From Candidatus Uhrbacteria bacterium RIFOXYB12_FULL_58_10 (GTDB lineage: Bacteria > Patescibacteriota > Patescibacteriia > UBA9934 > GWF2-40-263), in NCBI GenBank assembly GCA_943357275.1, contig CALRGL010000009.1, positions 1-19,546 of the forward strand: a stretch of 19,546 nt of DNA. The letters run 5' to 3'. The translations under genes were made by a program, and so were the position numbers. Below are positions 6,269 to 11,966 of this stretch, in pieces. The notes under the pieces were generated by a model. The model had not been told where the DNA came from, ran no database searches, and saw only the letters and a program-made list of their open reading frames with translations. Within the stretch, counting starts at the first letter, position 1; each line of letters begins with the position of its first letter.

Positions 6269-7348
6269 TTACATCTCTCCCAAAGTGACACGCACTTCTA
6301 CTTCTTTTGAGGCTCGATCAACAATTAACACAACCACGTCTTTTGGTTTCGATTTAGAAACAAATCGTGCAAGCGTTTGTTCCTCCGTAATTGGTTGTCC
6401 GTTATAAGACAAAATAATATCAAGTTCTTTTATTCCAGCTTTATCCGCAGGTCCGTTCAACAGAATCGACTTTTTATCTGCCACAAGAGCTCCTTGATTC
6501 TTTGAACGTTTTCCTTCAGGGCGCATTCCAACCGTTGTTCCAAGAGAGACCGTATCAAGTCCAAGCAGTGGACGCTCGATAGATCCTTTCTCAAGCAAGG
6601 CTCTAAATTGTGGCAAGAAGGCATCAGAAGGAACAACAACAGGCTGCTTATCAACGATGGAAATCGCTCCAAGCAAATCCCCATTCAATGAAAACACAAA
6701 TCCAGGTTCAGAAGAAAGATTCGACAAAACAACGGTTTCAGAAAGATAGTCGGACGAAACAGAAATACCTTGTGATCCTGTCACAGACAAGACGGCATGT
6801 AACTGAACAGAACCAGATTGTTGAGAAACAAACACTTGTTCTGCTAACCCTGTATCAAGTCCAGAACCAAATCCACCAATGGCGAGTCCATCGGCAGAAA
6901 TTTTAAGAAACGAAACGGATGTTGCATTATCTTCAACAACTTGCTCAACCTTGTAGAGACGATCACCAATAGAAACAGCCGTATGATCAAATCGAACGTT
7001 CGGTTGTTGTGAAACTAAAATCCATCCGTCCGTTGTCAAAATAAGGCCAGTCGCTAGACGATCTTCAGAGGTATATCCATAAGCTCTGTTCAGCTCAGAC
7101 GGATAAATATTCACGATGCTTGGAAGATTATTCAATTCAAATCGACGAATCGCATCTTCAAGCGAAGACGGAAACTGCTTGGGTTGTGTTTGTGTCAGAC
7201 GCAGTGGTGCCGTGAGTTTACTTAACTCAAGCGCATAGTCTTCCAAATAAGAAGAGGTATACGATGTTGCCAAAATTCCAGCACCAGCTCCAATAAGAAG
7301 AGCAATGGTGATCGTCCAAATCGTTGTGCGCCAAAACGTGTCTTTCAT
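6269..7348 (-). CDS. HtrA/DegP-like membrane protein with PDZ domain and lost catalytic triad
   Basis: 359 aa from the ATG at 7348, which overlaps the previous stop as ATGA; a start two codons upstream (7354) is possible. One N-terminal membrane anchor (about 8-28), a chymotrypsin-like fold (about 65-255), then a PDZ domain (about 262-359; NQGALVADK, GPADKAGIKELDIILSYNGQ). HtrA landmarks are recognisable but the active site is gone: the His region reads TTDGWILVSQQ, the Asp region NATSVSFLKI, and the GNSGGP serine loop is SSEPGFVFSLNGDLLGAIS. It is therefore likely a pseudo-protease that binds peptides or C-termini through its PDZ domain, perhaps a scaffold for its operon partners. Family assignment is firm at fold level; function is inferred. 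Confidence 0.8.
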   Translation of the reverse strand: MKDTFWRTTIWTITIALLIGAGAGILATSYTSSYLEDYALELSKLTAPLRLTQTQPKQFPSSLEDAIRRFELNNLPSIVNIYPSELNRAYGYTSEDRLATGLILTTDGWILVSQQPNVRFDHTAVSIGDRLYKVEQVVEDNATSVSFLKISADGLAIGGFGSGLDTGLAEQVFVSQQSGSVQLHAVLSVTGSQGISVSSDYLSETVVLSNLSSEPGFVFSLNGDLLGAISIVDKQPVVVPSDAFLPQFRALLEKGSIERPLLGLDTVSLGTTVGMRPEGKRSKNQGALVADKKSILLNGPADKAGIKELDIILSYNGQPITEEQTLARFVSKSKPKDVVVLIVDRASKEVEVRVTLGEM

Positions 7349-8109
7349 AACCATTGTGAACTTAGCAGAATCGCGAGAAGCAAAACACTGCTCGTGATCA
7401 AATAATGTTTAATGATGGGAGTTGAGAGTGTACGCAGGACATGGGCTCGTGTCAGTCCGATGAAGAGATAAAACAAAACGGTCATGAGGGCTGCACTGGT
7501 GAAATAACTTGTTGGTAGAAAACTAATGGCGATAAATAACTCGGTCATCAGAATCGATCCTCCTAGCGTATAAGGTTTAATTTTGCTCTCATGTGCCTTG
7601 CTGACCCAGAAGGTTCCATAAATAACAAAGACGAAACAGAAAAGAGCAAAGAGTGAAACAATTCCGAGTGAAATTTGCACGAGCAAAATAAGTCCGAATC
7701 CAACAGCGGAAAGAAAAAACACGGTCAACAAATTTAAAAACAAACTTAGATACTCAAGCGAATAGGGTTGATACGTAGCCGGAAGATGGATGTATTGAAA
7801 AACGTATTCTGCATAAAGCAGAATGAGAGCAACAGCAAGCCCAGCAATCATCATGATCACAGAAGGCTGTTCTAGAAAAAAAATCATCCCAAGACTGGCG
7901 ACTAAAAACAAGACAGGAGTCAAAACAAAATTCCAAAATTGAAACGTTCGAACCTCAAACTGTAACAATCGTCCAAACAGTAACAAGGAACAAACGATCA
8001 TCGCAACGGCTGTTGCTACGGGCTGAACGGATGTAAATACAATCACATACATTCCAAGAGAAAGCATGATTGCAAGAACAAACGGTGAAATGCGATGAAT
8101 GAGAATCAT
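7345..8109 (-). CDS. Polytopic membrane protein of unknown function
   Basis: 254 aa, almost entirely hydrophobic, with about seven to eight predicted membrane segments and short loops. ATG at 8109 lies 2 nt after the upstream stop, and its TGA overlaps the next ATG (ATGA), so it is translationally coupled to the HtrA-like gene. No catalytic motif recognised; charged residues are few (such as HESKIKPYTLGG near 172 and RAHVLRTLSTP near 223). Resembles small CPR membrane hypotheticals in general character only. Confidence 0.8.
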   Translation of the reverse strand: MILIHRISPFVLAIMLSLGMYVIVFTSVQPVATAVAMIVCSLLLFGRLLQFEVRTFQFWNFVLTPVLFLVASLGMIFFLEQPSVIMMIAGLAVALILLYAEYVFQYIHLPATYQPYSLEYLSLFLNLLTVFFLSAVGFGLILLVQISLGIVSLFALFCFVFVIYGTFWVSKAHESKIKPYTLGGSILMTELFIAISFLPTSYFTSAALMTVLFYLFIGLTRAHVLRTLSTPIIKHYLITSSVLLLAILLSSQWL

Positions 8110-8111
8110 AC

Positions 8112-8861
8112 TTATCGAACCACCTTCACGTTAAAATCCCCTTCAATGGTTAATTGACCTTTTTGATAGGTCATCGAACGAATTTGAGCATATTGCCCAA
8201 GTGAATCGTTGAGTGCTGGAAGTTGTGGCTTGATGAACGTATCAGTAAAAAACACACTTAGCAACTGAGGAAAAACAAAAGATCCTAGACGAATCCGCTG
8301 TGGCTTTACTACGATTCCGCTATTTACAAACTCAAATCGAAACTGTGCAACCAGTGCTGTTTTTTGTGCTTGATTCTGCAAAGGGAAAAAGGCTTCAACA
8401 ATTCCGTTTTCTTCAAGAGCAATCTGCACATGATTTGCGTCCACCATTGCATAGCCATTTGCTTCAATCAATGATTGAAGTGTGGAAGTAAACGAAGCTT
8501 CCGTAAACACAAGCTCAACCGTTGTCTCTTTTAACACTCCCCCGCCTTCTTGCAAACGACGCGTCAAAATCGTTTGGACATCTTCTTTTGCGACTGTTTC
8601 AAGCGGAACACCAGGAGTCACAATACGCACAGGAACAGGAATGTCATAAGCAAAACGTGAAAGAAGTGGAATGGATACAAGGCCAGTGGAAGCAATGATC
8701 CACAAAATCCATCCGATAAATCCAAACAGAAAAAGAAAAAATAAAACAGAACACGTCATTTTTCCATGACCGCTGTCTTTACGACGAAACTCTTTCACAA
8801 CCTCCCCTTTCATCTGATTCAACTCTTCTTTGACACTCTCACCTTTTTCAATCCGTCCCAT
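8112..8861 (-). CDS. Single-pass membrane protein with extracytoplasmic domain, unknown function
   Basis: 249 aa. A charged cytoplasmic N-terminus (about 1-35) precedes one membrane helix (about 37-60), then a ~185-residue extracytoplasmic domain of mixed alpha/beta character ending with short strands (GQLTIEGDFNVKVV). The domain alternates hydrophobic and polar residues in a way reminiscent of SRPBCC- or LmeA/DUF2993-like lipid-binding proteins, but this was judged by eye and is weak. Five nt after the previous gene and 2 nt before the next. Confidence 0.8.
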   Translation of the reverse strand: MGRIEKGESVKEELNQMKGEVVKEFRRKDSGHGKMTCSVLFFLFLFGFIGWILWIIASTGLVSIPLLSRFAYDIPVPVRIVTPGVPLETVAKEDVQTILTRRLQEGGGVLKETTVELVFTEASFTSTLQSLIEANGYAMVDANHVQIALEENGIVEAFFPLQNQAQKTALVAQFRFEFVNSGIVVKPQRIRLGSFVFPQLLSVFFTDTFIKPQLPALNDSLGQYAQIRSMTYQKGQLTIEGDFNVKVVR

Positions 8862-8866
8862 AGTCT

Positions 8867-9277
8867 CTAGTTAAGCTTTGCTTTTGCTGTTTGCCACTCA
8901 ACAAGGGCTTCGTCGATATTACGATCGCCTGTTCGAAGATTTTCTTTCATTGAATTTAGTGCGAGTGCAAGTTCCAAATGGATGTTTTGATAATCTGATG
9001 GAACACGAAGAGCAAGCAGTTCGTTGAGTGATTCTTCCACAGCAACAAGTTGTGCAAGTGAGTCCTTTGCGAGCAACATCTTTTGATCGAATGACTCAAT
9101 CACAGGTTTTACATCGCTCTGATAATCTTGTGTTGTTACCGAAATAACAGCATCGTTTGATGTAATGACTTTGTCTGCTTTATACGAAAAGGTATAAAAC
9201 ATAAACAGAACCAAAACGAGCGACAAAAAAATTACGAGATAAGGAAAGAGCGATTTACGATGATGAAAAAATAACAT
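8867..9277 (-). CDS. Small single-pass membrane protein with helical extracytoplasmic domain
   Basis: 136 aa. ATG at 9277 is chosen because it follows the upstream TAA by one base; a longer form from 9313 would overlap the permease gene by 35 nt. Cytoplasmic basic start (FHHRKS), membrane segment (about 12-32), then about 100 residues rich in Leu, Glu, Ala and Asn with helical periodicity (ESLNELLALRVPSDY, ALALNSMKENLRTGDRN), ending in WQTAKAKLN. The pattern of V-P-x-x-Y/H plus short helices is common in CPR extracytoplasmic four-helix proteins. Function unknown; its neighbours suggest an envelope role. Confidence 0.75.
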   Translation of the reverse strand: MLFFHHRKSLFPYLVIFLSLVLVLFMFYTFSYKADKVITSNDAVISVTTQDYQSDVKPVIESFDQKMLLAKDSLAQLVAVEESLNELLALRVPSDYQNIHLELALALNSMKENLRTGDRNIDEALVEWQTAKAKLN

Positions 9278-9278
9278 A

Positions 9279-10301
9279 TTAGGAAATATCTTTAAATGTA
9301 TCTTCAGTTGCAACCGCGATCATGGTTGCAATAGGAATCGCGAGCACAGCTCCAATAAAACCAGCAACTTTTACACCGATAAGTAACGCAAGAATACTAA
9401 ACACCGGATTGAGTCCTGTCACCTTTTGCATAATCTTTGGGACCAAGACGTGATTTTCAACTTGTTGGACAATCAAATACAGAATCACCACACCAATACC
9501 CAGTACGGGTGACTGTGCAAATCCGATGATAGCTGTTGGAATAAGCGACAAAACCGGACCAGCATAAGGAATAATCTCGAACAGACCAGCAATGAGCGCT
9601 AGAAGAAGTGCATACTCAACCCCGAGAATTTTAAGTCCAATATAAATTGCAACACCAACGACAAGTCCCAAAATCAACTGACCACGAAGCCAAGCGCCAA
9701 TCTTCTTTTGCATGCGCGCGAGCAGTTGTGAAATATACGGTTGATATTCAACCGGCGCTAAATTCTTTAAACATTTTCTGAGTCCATCTTCTTCAGCCAC
9801 CATGTAATAAGTGAGAACAAACACAATCAACATTGCGGCAACACTTCCAACAAATCCCGTCACCGTTGAAAAGATAGAAGAGAAAGAGGAACTAATTGCT
9901 TGTTGTGCATTTGCAAACGCATCTTGAACATTCTTTGAGAGTCCGTGTGATTCTGAAAAAGATTGAATCTGTACAAATGAAGTTGTGAAGTCTTCTGAGA
10001 ACACACCTAATTTAGAAACAAGTTGAGTACTTTGTGTAATCAAAACAGGAATCAATAAAACTAGCACAAGCGACGCAACAGCACCAATCACAGTGTATAC
10101 TCCAAGCACAGCAAGTCCTCGAGGAATCCGATTCTTTTCTAGCCAATCAGCGAGTGGATCAATGAGTGAAGCAAGCATGATGGAGACAAGAAGCATGGCG
10201 ACGATATCTCTCAAAAACCACAAGAGCCAAAGAACAAGCACAAACAAAATCGCTTTCACGAATGTGCGTGTAGAAATGTTAATCGTTTGTTCGGGTATCA
10301 T
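9279..10301 (-). CDS. AI-2E family permease (PerM/YdiK/TqsA type)
   Basis: 340 aa, usual length for the family. About eight membrane segments: two or three at 15-90, a soluble helical insert (95-140), one at 150-175, and the rest from 205 onward. Family landmarks: FLRDIVAMLLVSIMLASLIDPLADWLE near the N-terminus, LFEIIPYAGPVLSLIP (about 245), and the C-terminal VENHVLVPKIM...GLNPVFSILALLIGVKVAGFIGAVLAIPI. Members export or take up small molecules (E. coli TqsA affects AI-2); in CPR the substrate is unknown. First gene of the six-gene minus-strand operon. TATACT at 10311-10316 with TG upstream predicts a start near 10304, only about 3 nt before the ATG, although AAGAGAAG could serve as a ribosome site if transcription starts earlier. 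Confidence 0.9.
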   Translation of the reverse strand: MIPEQTINISTRTFVKAILFVLVLWLLWFLRDIVAMLLVSIMLASLIDPLADWLEKNRIPRGLAVLGVYTVIGAVASLVLVLLIPVLITQSTQLVSKLGVFSEDFTTSFVQIQSFSESHGLSKNVQDAFANAQQAISSSFSSIFSTVTGFVGSVAAMLIVFVLTYYMVAEEDGLRKCLKNLAPVEYQPYISQLLARMQKKIGAWLRGQLILGLVVGVAIYIGLKILGVEYALLLALIAGLFEIIPYAGPVLSLIPTAIIGFAQSPVLGIGVVILYLIVQQVENHVLVPKIMQKVTGLNPVFSILALLIGVKVAGFIGAVLAIPIATMIAVATEDTFKDIS

Positions 10302-10343
10302 ACTTCTCTTAGTATAACAAACATCGAGTCAGGACAGAAACGA

Positions 10344-10372
10344 TTGACAAAACCGTCTTTTTCTGATAGATT
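10344..10372 (+). promoter_or_regulatory. Sigma70 promoter for the 59-aa gene
   Basis: TTGACA (10344-10349), 17-nt spacer, TAGATT (10367-10372). Predicted start near 10379, leader ~29 nt. It is back to back with the minus-strand permease start at 10301. Confidence 0.8.
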
Positions 10373-10407
10373 ACCTAACGTTGATTTCACGATTTTGGAG
10401 AAAAACA

Positions 10408-10587
10408 ATGGCCGACCAAGACCGCTTGAATGCACAATCCGTTCTCCCGAGACGTCCGCTGCTTTCTTCAAAAGAGGTTCAGCGTAAACTTCGCGATCTT
10501 GAAGTCATCTTTCCAGATGCGTTTGATCCTCCGATCTGTCAGTTCGGCAGACAAGAACGAACGACTCTGAAAGTCCACGCAAAATAA
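10408..10587 (+). CDS. Small protein of unknown function, 59 aa
   Basis: ATG at 10408 follows GGAG by 7 nt; the frame extends upstream to 10381, but that ATG has no ribosome site. The protein is hydrophilic, Arg/Pro/Leu-rich, with one Cys and no membrane segment (MADQDRLNAQSVLPRRPLL...). It has its own promoter and a strong terminator (10617-10639), so it is very likely expressed on its own. No family recognised. Confidence 0.7.
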   Translation: MADQDRLNAQSVLPRRPLLSSKEVQRKLRDLEVIFPDAFDPPICQFGRQERTTLKVHAK

Positions 10588-10616
10588 GCAACCCCGCAAA
10601 CGACTCTCCTCTTCAA

Positions 10617-10639
10617 CCGCGCCCGACAGCGCGGTTTTT
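10617..10639 (+). terminator. Rho-independent terminator after the 59-aa gene
   Basis: CCGCGC (10617-10622), loop CCGACA, GCGCGG (10629-10634), then TTTTT. It separates this unit from the tmRNA promoter 14 nt downstream. Confidence 0.9.
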
Positions 10640-10652
10640 CTATTGCTAAACG

Positions 10653-10681
10653 TTGACAAAAAGCTAAAAAACAGGTATCTT
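10653..10681 (+). promoter_or_regulatory. Sigma70 promoter of tmRNA
   Basis: TTGACA (10653-10658), 17-nt spacer, TATCTT (10676-10681). The start is predicted at 10688-10691, at or a few bases before the mature tmRNA 5' end. Confidence 0.85.
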
Positions 10682-10690
10682 TATGCTCAT

Positions 10691-11084
10691 GGGGCTGACC
10701 AGGATCGATGGGAGTCTCTGGCACTACGATCAAGTCGAGACGGTATGAAGTCTCGTAAATCAATTCATGCAAACGACAACTGCAAACAATGTCATTGCAA
10801 AGATCAAGAACGCATTCGCTGTTCCATCTTTCGCACCTGTTTTCGCCTAAGGGTTTGAAAACCATCTGACTCAGTATGCTCGATCGCTGAGATCCAGGTG
10901 TTATATCTTCGAGCTGGAACTTCCTGTTGATGATCTAGGACGTTCAAGAAATTGCGACCATCAACGACTTGTGCATTTTTTCTCGCTTTAAGCACAAACT
11001 CGTCAAAACAAACGAGAATGAACTTGGAAACGTTGTAGCGTCTATGCTTACCAGACGGGGGTGCAACTCTCCCCAGCTCCACCA
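10691..11084 (+). ncRNA. ssrA: Transfer-messenger RNA (tmRNA)
   Basis: 394 nt. Rescues stalled ribosomes with SmpB (encoded at 14733-15185). The 5' end GGGGCTGACCAGGATCGATG and the 3' end CAGCTCC-ACCA pair into a 7-bp acceptor stem with the G3-U wobble that marks alanine charging; CCA is encoded. The T arm is GGGGG/CTCCC with a TGCAACT loop. The best tag frame begins at resume codon GCA 10782, after a GACAACT context, and runs 22 codons to TAA 10848-10850; it begins ANNVIAKIKN and ends PSFAPVFA, so degradation would rely on a hydrophobic ...VFA tail. A second frame starting at the GCA of 10769 would give a Cys-rich tag and was rejected. The rest should form pseudoknots, which were not modelled in detail. 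Confidence 0.95.
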
Positions 11085-11085
11085 A
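11061..11085 (+). repeat. att-like direct repeat, copy 1 (within the tmRNA 3' end)
   Basis: GTGCA-AC-TCTCCCCAGCTCCACCAA covers the tmRNA T loop to the CCA end. It recurs at 11246-11269 with one small difference (AC replaced by T); 19 nt are identical in a row. Duplication of the 3' end of a tRNA or tmRNA gene is the known footprint of tyrosine-recombinase integration. Confidence 0.7.
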
Positions 11086-11120
11086 CAAAAAGACACCAGT
11101 ACAGCTGGTGTCTTTTTGTT
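11084..11120 (+). terminator. tmRNA terminator
   Basis: A perfect 16-bp stem (11084-11099 with 11105-11120), loop TACAG, with five U at the 3' side of the stem. It starts at the final A of the mature tmRNA. It is symmetrical enough to stop transcription from either side. Confidence 0.9.
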
Positions 11121-11129
11121 ATACGACAA

Positions 11130-11256
11130 GGAGAATTGCACGGAGGGATGGTAAGGGAGGGTACCTCTCTTACCTGTCGAGGGTGACAGGCCGACGCAAG
11201 CTCGGCCGCAAGAGGGGCGGAAGCCCCTCTTGAGAGCGAAGCGACGTGCATTCTCC
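11130..11256 (+). ncRNA. Candidate structured RNA or DNA element beside tmRNA
   Basis: GGAGAATTGCACG (11130-11142) pairs with CGTGCATTCTCC (11245-11256) with one bulge. Inside lie four hairpins in a row: 11150-11174 (11 bp, loop GTA), 11173-11190 (6 bp), 11189-11207 (6 bp), and 11209-11232 (10 bp, GGAA tetraloop). This gives a closed multi-branched fold, more G/C-rich than its surroundings, with no credible ORF. The 5' arm is also nearly the reverse complement of the tmRNA T arm (11 of 12). No promoter was seen directly upstream, so it may be a remnant of an integrated element acting as DNA rather than an independent RNA. Confidence 0.45.
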
Positions 11257-11269
11257 CCAGCTCCACCAA
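11246..11269 (+). repeat. att-like direct repeat, copy 2
   Basis: Second copy of the tmRNA T-loop-to-CCA sequence, 185 bp downstream of copy 1. It is not attached to a tmRNA body. Its first bases also form the 3' arm of the closing stem of the structured segment 11130-11256, and its last A begins the palindrome 11269-11392. Confidence 0.7.
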
Positions 11270-11392
11270 AAAACACTCAAATTTGGCAACGCACTTGGGC
11301 TTCGGTAAAAAATCACCTCGCGCTAGGGTTACCTAGCGGTCGGCGATTTTTTCCCTCCAGCCCGGCGTGGAATACCAAATTTGAGTGTTTTT
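11269..11392. repeat. 124-bp palindrome with 18-bp perfect ends
   Basis: AAAAACACTCAAATTTGG (11269-11286) is the exact complement of 11375-11392. Further inside, ACGC/GCGT, GGGCT/AGCCC, an AAAAAATC/GATTTTTT stem and CGCTAGG/CCTAGCG with loop GTTA also pair, so the whole segment can fold into one long hairpin. With A-runs on one side and T-runs on the other it could be a two-way terminator between tmRNA and the convergent minus-strand gene, or a small mobile palindrome. No ORF is supported in 11270-11430. Confidence 0.8.
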
Positions 11393-11432
11393 AATCTTTC
11401 TCTTCATCAACTCGAACGTTAAATTATCTTTC

Positions 11433-11465
11433 AAAAAGAAAACCCGCGATCTGTTTGAAGGCGGG
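11433..11465 (-). terminator. Terminator of the 124-aa gene
   Basis: Minus strand CCCGC (11461-11465), 13-nt loop, GCGGG (11443-11447), then TTTTCTTTTT. It lies ~32 nt past the stop at 11497. Confidence 0.65.
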
Positions 11466-11496
11466 CGAGTGAGACGGGGACGAACGGGTTGTGAGG

Positions 11497-11871
11497 TTAA
11501 CATTTCATTTCGAACTTGAATGGAAGATTCAGGTCTTTTTGGACGTTGGATGCCCAGACGAGCAAGTAGTTTCGAATGTCTTGTTCTCGAATTTGCCCTC
11601 GTACCAAATGTCGCTCCAACGAACCGAAGTGATTCGTCAGTTTTCCATTGACCGGACACAGATTGGGGTAAGCCTCGAAGAGACGTTGACGCGCGACTTC
11701 CAATGGCTTTCCGTGAAGATCTGTGTCCACAACAGGACGACCAAGAAGGTGTGTCAGAAGTGACCTGACTTCATCATCTCGCTCATCCAGAGAAATGACT
11801 CGTCGTGAAACAAGCGAGAGAACAGAAAGGTGACTGAAACGCTTCACCTCACCCAAATACTGAGTGTTCAT
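11497..11871 (-). CDS. Unknown 124-aa soluble protein
   Basis: ATG at 11871 follows GGGGAG by 2 nt, closer than usual. No signal peptide or membrane segment; the composition is that of a small helical cytosolic protein (VRSLLTHLLGRPVVDTDLHG, IREQDIRNYLLVWASNVQKDL). It ends KFEMKC. It has its own promoter (11924-11952) and terminator. The leader between them can form a CGGTTGAA/TTCAACCG hairpin (arms about 11882-11890 and 11913-11920). An IS element has landed directly upstream of its -35 box. No family recognised. Confidence 0.7.
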   Translation of the reverse strand: MNTQYLGEVKRFSHLSVLSLVSRRVISLDERDDEVRSLLTHLLGRPVVDTDLHGKPLEVARQRLFEAYPNLCPVNGKLTNHFGSLERHLVRGQIREQDIRNYLLVWASNVQKDLNLPFKFEMKC

Positions 11872-11923
11872 AACTCCCCTTTCGGTTGAAATGGATTGAA
11901 CTTCTGTCTTTGTTCAACCGTGG

Positions 11924-11952
11924 AGAATAAAGGAAAAAAGACAAATTGTCAA
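11924..11952 (-). promoter_or_regulatory. Sigma70 promoter of the 124-aa gene
   Basis: Minus strand TTGACA (11947-11952), 17-nt spacer, TATTCT (11924-11929). The -35 box is immediately next to the IS target duplication (11953-11966), so the promoter core survived the insertion, but anything upstream was displaced by about 1.4 kb. Confidence 0.85.
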
Positions 11953-11966
11953 TCCGATTTTTCTTT
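11953..11966. repeat. Target-site duplication, left copy
   Basis: TCCGATTTTTCTTT, identical to 13341-13354. It lies directly outside the TGT end of the IS. The length of 14 bp fits the long target duplications known in the IS1202 family. Confidence 0.9.

Noticed and set aside
10643..10858. Plus-strand ORF across the tmRNA 5' half
   Set aside because: It overlaps the promoter and tRNA-like domain of tmRNA and shares the rejected Cys-rich tag frame.
11130..11256. Group I intron or attC site beside tmRNA
   Set aside because: Too short and lacking the P7/P3 core for an intron; no paired GTT/AAC core boxes for attC.
11061..11269. A second tRNA or tmRNA gene ending at 11269
   Set aside because: Only the T-loop-to-CCA part is present; no acceptor 5' strand, D arm or tmRNA body pairs with it.
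10804..11276. Minus-strand ORFs over tmRNA and the att-like repeats (with FVGGAGE-type sequences)
   Set aside because: These are translations of the tRNA-like 3' end, a frequent misannotation; no ribosome sites.
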